64,000 nt of DNA from Halobacillus shinanisalinarum (GTDB lineage: Bacteria > Bacillota > Bacilli > Bacillales > Halobacillaceae): assembly GCF_022919835.1 (NCBI RefSeq), contig NZ_CP095074.1, positions 3,143,501 through 3,207,500 on the forward strand, given 5' to 3'. The notes under the pieces are model-generated. The model was not told where the DNA came from, ran no database searches, and saw only the letters and a program-made list of their open reading frames with translations. Below, in pieces: positions 56,165-64,000 of the stretch; within the stretch, counting starts at the first letter, position 1; each line of letters starts with the position of its first letter. The position numbers were made by a program, and so were the translations under genes.

Positions 56165-56765
56165 TTTTCTAATTCCTCCTTGTAATGTTTTGTCTTTTTC
56201 GACTCCTTCATACTACCATTCTATTTTTGTAATATAAGAGGATAAATATGGGTTTTCCTGCTAGATTATTGTTGAAAAGCTTCAGGCGCATCAGTCTAAG
56301 CGAGAAAGTATCAGTTAACCATTGGTGATAAGCCGTTTACCTTTTTATTCCTATACAGTTAGTGTATTGATGGATTGGAAGATAAATAAACTCGGAGAAA
56401 AATATTAACAATGCATAAGTCTTGACAGGTGTTTAATTCACATTGCTTCTTTACTAATGTTACGTCTATGTTACAAATATGACTATTTATGACGTGAGAA
56501 TTTTTAGGGTCATATATAAATAGCGTTGTTTTCTCTTTAACAGATAATATAAAAGGAGATGATCCACTTTGGAGGATATTCCATCAATTGTTCGAAGGAA
56601 ATTTAAAGCTGGTTATGGTTAATTCTGAATGAACATTCGTTTACATAACTTTCAGAAATTTATCGTTGAATGTTGGAAAAGGTTCATGTACAATAAGAAA
56701 CAATTACGTGTAGTTAGATCGATCTAAAAGGTAGATCGATCTAACGAATATAGGGAGGGGATTTC
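56165..56765 (+). other. intergenic region before the TRAP operon
   Basis: Mostly A/T-rich. A ribosome site at about 56552 (AAAGGAGATGA) precedes a 17-codon TTG frame that stops at once, probably a gene relic. The end carries the paired GATCGATC operators. Confidence 0.4.
56713..56745 (+). promoter_or_regulatory. double LacI-type operator at the TRAP promoter
   Basis: TTAGATCGATCTAA (56714-56727) and TAGATCGATCTAAC (56732-56745) are palindromes whose centres are 17 bp apart, and the pair itself forms a larger inverted repeat. The same word recurs before the aldehyde dehydrogenase at 63273. They lie 21-50 bases before the dctP start, over or just after the promoter. The LacI regulator at 60089 is the probable ligand. 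Confidence 0.8.
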
Positions 56766-57772
56766 ATGAAAAGAGTAACGCTTGGTCTATTGTTGGCGGC
56801 CATGGCAGTAATTTGTTCTGCGTGTTCCATAGGTGCTTTGGGAGCCTCAGGTGAAGATGTTAAAACTATGAGACTAGCTGTAGTCACTTCCGAAGATCGA
56901 TCTTTAACGCAAGGATTATATAAATTTCAAGAAATTGTTGAAGAAAAAACGAGTGGGAAAATCAATGTTGAAGTCTATGCGAATGGGGTTTTAGGGGGGA
57001 CAGAGAAGTATTGGAAGGTCTCCAACTTAATACGATCCAAGGAACTACAATTTCAACAGGCCCAATAGCCCAATTTGCACCACGCTTTCAAATATTTGAT
57101 TTGCCTTTTTTATTTCCTGATAAAGAAAGCGCTTACGATGTTCTTGATGGGCCTGTTGGGGATGAGTTGTTAAAAGATTTACCCAAACAAAATTTAATAG
57201 GCTTATCCTACATGGAGAATGGATTTAGACAACTTACTAATAATGTGGAGGAAATTGACAGTGTAAAAGATATTGAAGGTTTAGATATAAGGACGCTTCA
57301 AAATGAGCTTCATATGGATATATGGTCAGAGTTAGGTGCAAATCCTACACCTATTAGTTACACAGAACTGTATCTGGCTCTGGAGCAAGGAACTGTAGAT
57401 GGACAGGAGAATCCAGTTGGAAATGTTGTAACCGCTAACTTCTATGAGGTTCAACAATACTTAACTAAAACGAACCATGTATATAATGCGAGTGTATTTA
57501 TGGTCAGCAAGCCATTTTGGGAATCCCTGACTGAAAAACAAAGAGAGATTATGGCAGAGGCTGCTATTCAAGCTCGGGATTATCAACGAGAACTTAATCA
57601 GAAAGAAAGTGAAGAAGCTTATGATTTCTTAAGAGAAAAAGGAATGACGATTACAGAATTAACTGAAGAGCAAAGACAGGAAATGATTGAGGCAGTCCAG
57701 CCAGTTTATGAAAAATATAAACCGGTAGTTGGAGAGGATCTACTAAATAAAGTATTAAATAAGGTTCAATAG
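56766..57772 (+). CDS. dctP: TRAP transporter substrate-binding protein (DctP), -1 frameshift
   Basis: The first frame gives a signal sequence with an atypical lipobox (CSAC) and LTQGLYKFQEIVEEKTSGKI, then GVLGG. At the G run 56994-56999 one G must be restored to read GDREVLEGLQLNTIQG, the typical DctP motif. The second frame continues to 57772 with FQIFDLPFLFPD, RTLQNELHMDIWSELGANPT and ALEQGTVDGQENP, all family-typical. The joined product is about 335 residues. It binds a carboxylate ligand outside the membrane. GGGAGGGG precedes the ATG. Confidence 0.88.
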
Positions 57773-57840
57773 CGCTTCCAAATTATAAAAGATCCATGTT
57801 CAGATTTTGAAAGTCTCAAGTTGAAAGGAAGGGCAATCTT

Positions 57841-58407
57841 ATGAAAGTAATTAAATGGTTAGATAGACATTTTGAAGAATTTTTCCTCGTTTTCTTTTCC
57901 GTGATCATGGTTACGGCTATATCCTTGCAAATCTTTATGAGGTTATTTGGGGAGTCGTTAGGGTGGTCAGAGGAATTAGGAAGGTACTGCTTCATATGGC
58001 TTGTTTACATAGGGATTAGCTATGGAGTGAAAAAACAACGGCATATAAAGGTCGATGTCATGCTTTTATTACTTAAAGACAAAGGTAAAGTTGTCCTGAC
58101 AATGATCGCAAATGTTATATTTTTGACCTTTGCTATTTTCGTCGTTATTTATGGGTTTGAAATTGCTTATAAAATATTGGATTGGGGACAGACATCACCC
58201 GGATTAAATCTTCCCATGGGGATTGTTTACTTAGCAACACCTGTAGGAATGGGACTGACTGCCATTAGAATCATTCAACAGTTAGCCAAGCAATATGCCT
58301 TTCTTACAGGTAAGGATGGCAAGGAAGAGGAACCATTGGCTAACGGAAGCAGTAGAGCTAACGTTCTTACACATGAACAGGACATGACAGGGGGAGGTAG
58401 AACATGA
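57841..58407 (+). CDS. dctQ: TRAP transporter small membrane subunit (DctQ)
   Basis: The 188-residue protein has four predicted helices. The DctQ signature is SLGWSEELGRYCFIWLVYIG (about 39-58) and GLNLPMGIVYLATPVGMGLT is near 122-141. A hydrophilic C-terminal extension (after about 160) is unusual but small. It couples DctP to the DctM channel. It overlaps dctM by 4 nt (ATGA). Confidence 0.92.
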   Translation: MKVIKWLDRHFEEFFLVFFSVIMVTAISLQIFMRLFGESLGWSEELGRYCFIWLVYIGISYGVKKQRHIKVDVMLLLLKDKGKVVLTMIANVIFLTFAIFVVIYGFEIAYKILDWGQTSPGLNLPMGIVYLATPVGMGLTAIRIIQQLAKQYAFLTGKDGKEEEPLANGSSRANVLTHEQDMTGGGRT

Positions 58408-59675
58408 CAGCTGCATTGTTATTTGGTGGCTTTACAGTTTTGTTACTAATTAGTGTCCCAATAGGTATTGCATTAGGGGTTGCTTCATTACTCACCCTTA
58501 TTTATACTAATACGCTTCCGGTTGAATATATCGCACAAACCTTAATCACTTCAGTCGATTCCTTTCCAATTATGGCTGTTCCTTTCTTTATCTTAGCTGC
58601 TGAAATTATGGGGAAGGGTGGGATATCCAACCGTCTTTTTACCTTAGCCAACACATTGGTTGGTAATAAAACGGGCGGCTTTGCCATGGCAACCATTGTT
58701 ACGTGCATGTTTTTTGCTGCTATCTCAGGGTCGGGTCCGGCTACAGTTGCAGCGATAGGAGGAATTATGATCCCTTCGATGGTTAAAATGGGGTATGATA
58801 AAAAGTTTGCTACTGCATTAGTTGCAGCTGCTGGTTCTTTAGGAGTTATCATCCCACCAAGTATCCCTATGGTTATATATGGAGTTGTTGGAGGAGCTTC
58901 TGTAGGCGATTTATTCGTTGCAGGCATTATACCAGGCTGTTTAGTTGCCGCAGGATTAATGGTTTATTCCTATTATTATTCTAAGAAGATGGGTTATCGT
59001 GGAACAGGTGAGAAGTTTACGTTTAAGCGGTTTTATGATGCCGCTTGGGATGCTAAATGGGCGCTGTTAATTCCTATTATTATTATCGGGGGAATATATG
59101 GAGGTATATTTACACCTACCGAAGCAGCAGCGGTTGCCGTAGTATATGGGTTAATTGCAGGTTTGCTTTTATACAGGGAACTTAATATAAAAGATTTACC
59201 GAAAGTTTTTGCCGACTCTGCCTTAACGACAGCTACAGTTTTGATTATAGTTGGGGCTGCCACAGTATTTGGCAGACTATTAACAGTTGAGCAAATCCCT
59301 ACTAAGGTAGCCAATGCTATGCTTTCCATTTCAGAAAGCCCAATCATCATTATTATGCTAATTAGTTTGCTTCTACTCATTGTCGGTTGTTTTATGGATA
59401 CATTGGCAGCCATCATCATTTTAACTCCGATTCTTTTGCCAATAGCTACAGAAATAGGATATGATCCTGTTCATTTTGGAATTATTATGGTTGCCAACCT
59501 GGCTATTGGGTTTATAACACCTCCTCTAGGTGTGAATTTATTTGTTGGTTCTGGGATCTCTGGATTATCGATAGAGTCTCTTTCTAAAGCAATCGTTCCT
59601 TTCTTTGTAGCAATGATCGTTACGCTTTTGCTAATTATATTTATTCCTCAGATTTCCTTAATGTTTTTAAAATAG
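58404..59675 (+). CDS. dctM: TRAP transporter large membrane subunit (DctM)
   Basis: The 423-residue, 12-helix protein has the DctM hallmarks: SFPIMAVPFFILAAEIMGKG near 53-72, GSGPATVAAIGGIMIPSMVK near 108-127, GSLGVIIPPSIPMVIYGVVG near 141-160 and GFITPPLGVNLFVGSGISGL near 367-386. It forms the Na+-driven translocation pathway. The ATGA overlap with dctQ shows translational coupling. The substrate is unknown. Confidence 0.94.
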   Translation: MTAALLFGGFTVLLLISVPIGIALGVASLLTLIYTNTLPVEYIAQTLITSVDSFPIMAVPFFILAAEIMGKGGISNRLFTLANTLVGNKTGGFAMATIVTCMFFAAISGSGPATVAAIGGIMIPSMVKMGYDKKFATALVAAAGSLGVIIPPSIPMVIYGVVGGASVGDLFVAGIIPGCLVAAGLMVYSYYYSKKMGYRGTGEKFTFKRFYDAAWDAKWALLIPIIIIGGIYGGIFTPTEAAAVAVVYGLIAGLLLYRELNIKDLPKVFADSALTTATVLIIVGAATVFGRLLTVEQIPTKVANAMLSISESPIIIIMLISLLLLIVGCFMDTLAAIIILTPILLPIATEIGYDPVHFGIIMVANLAIGFITPPLGVNLFVGSGISGLSIESLSKAIVPFFVAMIVTLLLIIFIPQISLMFLK

Positions 59676-59706
59676 ATATTAACTATAATTTAATGGAGGA
59701 CTTAAT

Positions 59707-59964
59707 ATGAAAGAGAGCAATCAAGAGATTATTGTCAACATAAGTGAAGAGCAAACCATTATTGAACTGAGTGATAGACTCCAACCCTATAAGTCCGAAA
59801 TATTTCTTAAAAAAATATATCAAGGAAGTATTTATGAGATTAATTTAAAAAGTTTCCTAGGTTTGATTACACTTAAAATAAAGAATGGAGACAAAATTTG
59901 GGTTCGTGCAGCAGGTACAGACTGTAAAGAGGCATTGCAATCAGTAGTTGAATATTTAACATAA
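59707..59964 (+). CDS. HPr-like protein lacking the active-site His
   Basis: The 85-residue protein matches the HPr/Crh fold in its C-terminal two-thirds: INLKSFLGLITLKIKNGDKI (45-64) parallels VNLKSIMGVMSLGIAKGAEI of HPr, with Ser49 at the place of regulatory Ser46, and GTDCKEALQSVVEYL parallels the last helix. The N-terminal loop that should hold His15 reads EEQTIIELSD with neither His nor the Gln of Crh. It therefore cannot carry PTS phosphate but might be a Ser-phosphorylated regulator. GGAGG precedes the ATG. It lies between dctM and the LacI gene. Confidence 0.8.
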   Translation: MKESNQEIIVNISEEQTIIELSDRLQPYKSEIFLKKIYQGSIYEINLKSFLGLITLKIKNGDKIWVRAAGTDCKEALQSVVEYLT

Positions 59965-60088
59965 CCGAATACTTATCAGAGGAACTTCACCCCAATATGA
60001 AAGAGGCCGCAAATTGACAGTATAAATCAATGACCATATAATCAAATAAATAGATATTTTTACTAATTTGTTTTTTGAGGTGAAGAAT

Positions 60089-61102
60089 TTGAGTCAGAAA
60101 AAAGCTCGCGTTACTTTAAAACAGGTGGCGGAACATGCTGGAGTATCTCGAGCGACCGCTTCTCTTATCGTACGTAACAGTCCAAGCATTTCAGAGCCTA
60201 CCCGGGAAAAAGTATTGGCCTCTATGGAGGAATTAGGATATGTTTATGACCGTGTCGCGGCGAATTTGAGAGGGCAGAGTTCAACCACAGTAGGATTGAT
60301 TATTACTGATATCGCTAACCCTTTTTTTAATGAATTGTTAGTAGGCGTCCATAATAGATTGGAAGAAGATGGCTATACAGTTATCCTAGGAACTACGTTT
60401 GATATGGAAAATAAACAACAGAAACTTATTTCTACTATGATGGAACATAGGGTAGGCGGAATCATTCTTTGCCCAGTATCTGATAGTTCATCGATAAATG
60501 TGGAAGAGCTGCAAAGATGGAACCTCCCTATCGTTACCGCTGTTAGAGAAATAGAGGGGCTCGCTTGTGATTATGTAGGTATTAATTATGCAGAAGGTGC
60601 CCAAATGGCAGTAGAGCACCTCATTAATAAGGGTCACCAAAGAATTGCGTTTGTCGGTGGAAATTCAGAGTCCTCTGCATGGCAAAATCGGAAGAAAGGT
60701 TATATGCTTGCACATAAGAAAGCGGAAATAGAGGTAGATGAGTCACTGATTGTAGAGAGTTCTGCTGAAAGATCAGGCGGGGTGGAATCGATCGAGCGTG
60801 TATTGGAAGAATCAGATCCGCCTAGTGCAGTTTTCTGCTTCAATGACTTAGTTGCTTTCGGTGTAATAGAGGGATTACGCAGGGCTGGTTATCAGCCTGG
60901 TAAGGATGTGGCAGTAGTAGGATTTGATAATGTAGAAGAATCAGCAACACTATCCTATCCGTCATTAACGACCATTTCCTCTCATGCAAAAGTTATCGGC
61001 AGTAAAGCGGCTGATTTACTGCATCAGCGAATAAATAATAACGAGGTAGAGCAGCAGCGCATTATCCTACACCCGGATTTGGTTATAAGAGAATCCTCCT
61101 AA
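60089..61102 (+). CDS. LacI-family transcriptional regulator
   Basis: The 337-residue regulator has the LacI helix-turn-helix and hinge at about 6-62 (VTLKQVAEHAGVSRATASLI, YDRVAANLRG) and a periplasmic-binding-like effector domain (VGLIITDIANPFFNELLVGV, FCFNDLVAFGVIEGL, VAVVGFDNVEESATLSYPSL). The TTG at 60089 is chosen because GAGGTGAAG precedes it. It probably binds TTAGATCGATCTAA sites at 56714, 56732 and 63273. The effector should be the TRAP substrate or a metabolite of it. Confidence 0.92.
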   Translation: MSQKKARVTLKQVAEHAGVSRATASLIVRNSPSISEPTREKVLASMEELGYVYDRVAANLRGQSSTTVGLIITDIANPFFNELLVGVHNRLEEDGYTVILGTTFDMENKQQKLISTMMEHRVGGIILCPVSDSSSINVEELQRWNLPIVTAVREIEGLACDYVGINYAEGAQMAVEHLINKGHQRIAFVGGNSESSAWQNRKKGYMLAHKKAEIEVDESLIVESSAERSGGVESIERVLEESDPPSAVFCFNDLVAFGVIEGLRRAGYQPGKDVAVVGFDNVEESATLSYPSLTTISSHAKVIGSKAADLLHQRINNNEVEQQRIILHPDLVIRESS

Positions 61103-61124
61103 TTTATATGATTAATAGATACCA

Positions 61125-61163
61125 AAAAGCAGATGACCCTCCAAGTGAGAGTCATCTGCTTTT
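61125..61163 (+). terminator. bidirectional terminator of the TRAP operon
   Basis: AAAAGCAGATGAC pairs with GTCATCTGCTTTT across a 13-nt loop. The convergent shikimate-kinase-like gene ends just after it. Confidence 0.9.
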
Positions 61164-61178
61164 CTGATAAGACTCGGA

Positions 61179-61742
61179 TTAATCATATAAATTCCAGGCC
61201 ATTTTTAACGATTCTGTAATATAATCAGCGACTTCTTCTTCATCTAGCTGGTCCGTCATTAACTTAGAATTGTGGTCAGAGTAGCTATCTTTTCTTTCGT
61301 GAAATAACGTTTCTATTTCTTCAATCGTTCTCCCTTGCAGCACCGGGCGGCTGTCTACTAGCATACTCAGTCTTTCCTTCCAGGAATCCCATGAAATGTC
61401 CAAATAGAAAACAATACAGTTAGTCAAGCAAACATTACGAATCTCCTCTTGCAAGAATGCTCCTCCACCAAGTGATATAATCTTCAGCCTCTGTTGGCAA
61501 CATGTAGTAATAGTGTTTTTTTCTTCTTTACGAAAGGCTTTTTCACCAATTGTTTTAAAGATTTCAGAAGTGGGCATTTGATATTTATTTTCAATTTCCT
61601 GGTCAACATCAATAAAGCTTCGGTGAAGTTTTTTGGCAACCAACCTGCCTATTGTTGTTTTACCAACACCCATAAAGCCGACAAACACGATACTTTTTTC
61701 TCTTAGCGGAATTTCTCTTAATGAAATGTCTTTGTTTACCAT
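61179..61742 (-). CDS. shikimate-kinase-like protein
   Basis: The 187-residue P-loop kinase has GFMGVGKTT (22-30), the DxD-type FIDVDQEIEN near 38-47, SEIFKTIGEKAFRKEE near 54-69 and ISLGGGAF near 89-96. These are the shikimate-binding and nucleotide motifs of AroK. Later, RPVLQGRTIEEIE is the lid region. It is encoded in a transporter/catabolic regulon away from aro genes, so it may phosphorylate another hydroxy acid (inference). It is likely co-transcribed with the membrane protein 69 nt upstream. Confidence 0.87.
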   Translation of the reverse strand: MVNKDISLREIPLREKSIVFVGFMGVGKTTIGRLVAKKLHRSFIDVDQEIENKYQMPTSEIFKTIGEKAFRKEEKNTITTCCQQRLKIISLGGGAFLQEEIRNVCLTNCIVFYLDISWDSWKERLSMLVDSRPVLQGRTIEEIETLFHERKDSYSDHNSKLMTDQLDEEEVADYITESLKMAWNLYD

Positions 61743-61811
61743 ATGAAAGCATCCTTTAGTTTATAAAAGTTGGATTGATTATAATACATTTAGCAGTAAA
61801 TGTGCAAAAAT

Positions 61812-63170
61812 TTATATGGCTAAAAAAAGATTCAGCGTATACGCAATCGTCATTGTTAAGAGCATATAGCCTATGGAAAAACCGACGTTCCATAATCCTA
61901 AACGGTAAGGGTTCATTTTTAGTTGATTGGCTAGTATAGATACAGAAATATTAAATGGGCTGTACATAACTGTGCTTAGGCTGCAGGCGATTAATACTAA
62001 AGTTAATGAAATGTTTGCTACTTGAGGTAAGATAGGAACCAATAGTTCAGCTAGCAGTACAATGGATACTAAGGGATGAAACCCTATATAAGACGAAAGT
62101 AAGAAATATCCACCAATCATTAGATAGAAAATGAATGTTAGGTCTGCTGTAGAAACGAAAATAGTTTGCAAGATTCCGATAAGTTCAGTAGTGGCTAACA
62201 TTTCCACAAAAAAACCTGCACTTAAGAACATGAAAAAATAGTTCGACAATCCTTTTGTTTTTAATTTCCAATAAGGGATAGCAAGAGATACATACCTTTT
62301 GACTTTACGAATATACAGGGCCCAAAGTAATGAAATTGGTAGAATGAGCAGGACTAAAGAGAAAAGATAGCTTTGATTAAACAATTGATTAAAAAAAGTG
62401 ACCGTCACAACAAGAATTAGCAACAATAAAAATAATTCCCGAATCTTTTTAAATATATATTGATAGGAAATATCCATTTTACTAGACGTTGTTTCTAATG
62501 GAAGATGTTTATATTTTCTTTTAGCTATATACCAATCTAGAAATAAAGTCAAGACGGCAATAAAAAAGATGAAAGGAAATATAAATATGTAGCTTTCTTG
62601 GGTGATTTCAAGCGACTTAATCACCATAATTTCAAGCGGACTCCAGGTCAGACACATTGCATAAGCACGTAATAAATTTTCCGAATAGAATTTATTGCTT
62701 ATGTTTAATGGGAGATGTTTGAGTGTATTCTTTAATGACCGCAGTAACAGTGGAATAGTGGCAATGTTCAGGAATAAACCTAGGACGTGAGACACAAAAG
62801 AACTTCGTTTATATAAATCGCTGACACCATCTACTTTATATTTTAAGAATAGATTAAGGTTGGTATCATACCGCCCAACTTGAATTAAAGAATTTAGAAA
62901 AGGAAGCAATAAAAATAATGACAAAATGCCTAGCATCGAGTCAAAGTGGAGAAATACTGTATGCCATGACGAATCATTGTTTAAGAACAAGAGAAATCCT
63001 ATCACGTAAAAAGTAATACCGGAATATAAATACAATCCTTTTGCAAAAAACAATGAAATGAGGATTGCAAGATTTGCAAAGATTCCAACAATATAGAGGG
63101 TGGTATCTCCTTCCCAAATTTGTGATAGAAGATAAAGGAAAATTAAAACAGGGTAGATATAAACACGCAT
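61812..63170 (-). CDS. polytopic membrane protein, possible ion-transporter-superfamily permease
   Basis: The 452-residue product has about 12 hydrophobic segments, two pseudo-symmetric halves (CLTWSPLEIMVIKSLEIT near 178-195; CSLSTVMYSPFNISVSILAN near 402-421) and a charged central loop near 215-235. The paired Ser-Pro hairpins recall DASS/ArsB/TRAP-M type carriers, but I cannot assign a family. It is divergent from the aldehyde dehydrogenase and shares its GATCGATC operator region. It may be a second carrier of the same regulon. Confidence 0.7.
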   Translation of the reverse strand: MRVYIYPVLIFLYLLSQIWEGDTTLYIVGIFANLAILISLFFAKGLYLYSGITFYVIGFLLFLNNDSSWHTVFLHFDSMLGILSLFLLLPFLNSLIQVGRYDTNLNLFLKYKVDGVSDLYKRSSFVSHVLGLFLNIATIPLLLRSLKNTLKHLPLNISNKFYSENLLRAYAMCLTWSPLEIMVIKSLEITQESYIFIFPFIFFIAVLTLFLDWYIAKRKYKHLPLETTSSKMDISYQYIFKKIRELFLLLLILVVTVTFFNQLFNQSYLFSLVLLILPISLLWALYIRKVKRYVSLAIPYWKLKTKGLSNYFFMFLSAGFFVEMLATTELIGILQTIFVSTADLTFIFYLMIGGYFLLSSYIGFHPLVSIVLLAELLVPILPQVANISLTLVLIACSLSTVMYSPFNISVSILANQLKMNPYRLGLWNVGFSIGYMLLTMTIAYTLNLFLAI

Positions 63171-63272
63171 ATTTCCCCTCCTTTTGAGAGCATGATTAAG
63201 ATTTGCAGTAAAAGAATATAGATGGGTATTGAAATTTTCAATTTTCTATCGTATTATATTGATAACGGTTTC

Positions 63273-63349
63273 ATTAGATCGATCTAATAACCATCTTACG
63301 TAAGAAAAGGTGAAAAATCAAATAAACTTCATTTAGTAGATCGATCCAA
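63273..63349. promoter_or_regulatory. LacI-type operators in the divergent promoter region
   Basis: ATTAGATCGATCTAAT (63273-63288) is a perfect 16-bp palindrome containing the full TRAP operator word. A second, weaker copy TAGATCGATCCAAT begins at 63337. Together they can control the membrane-protein/kinase pair leftwards and the aldehyde dehydrogenase rightwards. A third copy, GTAGATCGATCCAT, lies inside the dehydrogenase gene at 63675. Confidence 0.8.
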
Positions 63350-63362
63350 TTATGAAAAGAGG

Positions 63363-64000
63363 GTGAGTAAAATGAATCTTAAAGCACAACCTTTTATCTC
63401 AGGAGAGTGGATTTCAGACGATCGGGAGAGATTAGAAATAAAAAGTCCATTTACTCAAGAAATGATTGGAGAACAATACTTAGCTACAGAAGAAGATGTA
63501 GAGCGAGCTCTTAATGCCGCTTATTCAAGTAAAAAAGAGATTAGGGATATTCCATCTGTAAAACGTGCGAAGATATTGAAAAAAGCATCGGAATTGATGG
63601 AACAAAATAAAGAGAAATTGGCAAAGATCATTTCTAGTGAATTAGGAAAGCCATTAAAAAATACGTTAGGCGAGGTAGATCGATCCATTGAAACATTAGA
63701 GTTGTCCGCTGAAGAAGCAAAACGTCTTCACGGGGAAACATTGCCGGGGACGCATCAGAAAGAGGGGTACACACTATTGCCTCAACTCATCGCGTTCCCG
63801 TTGGTGTAGTTGCAGCGATCACTCCTTTTAATGCACCGTTGAATCTAGTTTGCCACAAATTAGGGCCTGCCTTTGCTGGTGGGAATACAACCATTTTAAA
63901 ACCTGCCCCACAAACGACACTTATTGCTACGGAGTTGTTGAAGTTGTTGCTTGAAGCCGGCGTTCCTAAAAATGCGGTGAACATGGTGCTTGGCGGGGTG
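63363..64000 (+). CDS. aldehyde dehydrogenase, -1 frameshift, 3' end outside window
   Basis: The first frame gives AQPFISGEWISDDRERLEIK and runs to AEEAKRLHGETLPGTHQKE. At the G run 63764-63767 one G must be restored to read VHTIASTHRVPVGVVAAITP, the NAD-fold entry of ALDHs. The second frame continues FNAPLNLVCHKLGPAFAGGN, TTILKPAPQTT to the window edge. Catalytic Glu and Cys lie outside. The start is GTG 63363 or ATG 63372; the latter has GAGGGTGAG before it. Operators of the TRAP regulon precede it, so it probably oxidises an aldehyde derived from the TRAP substrate. Confidence 0.87.

Overview
The window reads as chromosome of a low-GC, Gram-positive Bacillaceae bacterium. Ribosome binding sites are strong AGGAGG types, TTG and GTG starts are used, lipobox lipoproteins are present, and CcpA-type cre sites and PTS genes occur. 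Three BCCT-family betaine/carnitine transporters, a betaine-aldehyde dehydrogenase and a carnitine-to-betaine pathway point to a halotolerant or halophilic member (Halobacillus/Virgibacillus-like; inference, not proven). I see no rRNA, tRNA, CRISPR array or intact transposase.

Layout. 1-1674 is a graveyard holding a 57-codon gene tail, a remnant of an AgaS-like gene and a decayed class II aldolase. 1675-13265 is an amino-sugar locus: oligopeptide-binding lipoprotein, GntR regulator, Gfo/Idh oxidoreductase, AgaS-type deaminase/isomerase, a mannose-family PTS (IIB, IIC, IID, IIA), NagA/AgaA deacetylase, LacC kinase (frameshifted) and LacD aldolase. Together they spell galactosamine/GalNAc use through tagatose-6-phosphate. 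13845-15159 carries dps and a TetR gene. 15766-22690 is a carnitine catabolic operon (BKACE, L-carnitine dehydrogenase, thiolase, CoA-transferase A/B, BCCT carrier) followed by an RpiR-type regulator. 22691-24097 is mostly decayed. 24098-28383 has topB, an AlaX-type editing protein and a DUF1456 protein. 29274-31513 has an OpuD-like carrier and a broken LysE exporter. 31736-35313 is a complete inducible beta-lactamase system (bla, blaR1, blaI) with operators. 35355-39774 holds a class I FBP aldolase and small housekeeping genes. 40314-42935 pairs a glycerate kinase with a DASS carrier. 43233-47638 has catE, acyl-CoA ligase and several wrecked genes. 47639-54502 has a TauE/SafE exporter and an amidohydrolase/Rieske/FNR/GbsA cluster divergent from a third BCCT carrier. 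54749-56164 has a membrane protein and a secreted CAP protein. 56766-64000 is a TRAP-transporter regulon with an HPr-like protein, a LacI regulator, a shikimate-kinase-like protein, a polytopic membrane protein and an aldehyde dehydrogenase that runs off the window.

The most interesting signals are these. (1) In the TRAP operon an HPr-like protein lacks the phosphorylatable His but keeps the Ser46-type site, and it lies directly before a LacI regulator whose probable operator (TTAGATCGATCTAA) recurs at the TRAP promoter and before the aldehyde dehydrogenase. (2) The carnitine operon has no betainyl-CoA thioesterase, so its CoA-transferase may close the cycle. (3) A class II tagatose-bisphosphate-type aldolase has decayed while LacD is present. 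(4) Seven -1 frameshifts each fit the loss of one + strand G in a short G run, which looks more like a systematic consensus error than seven dead genes.
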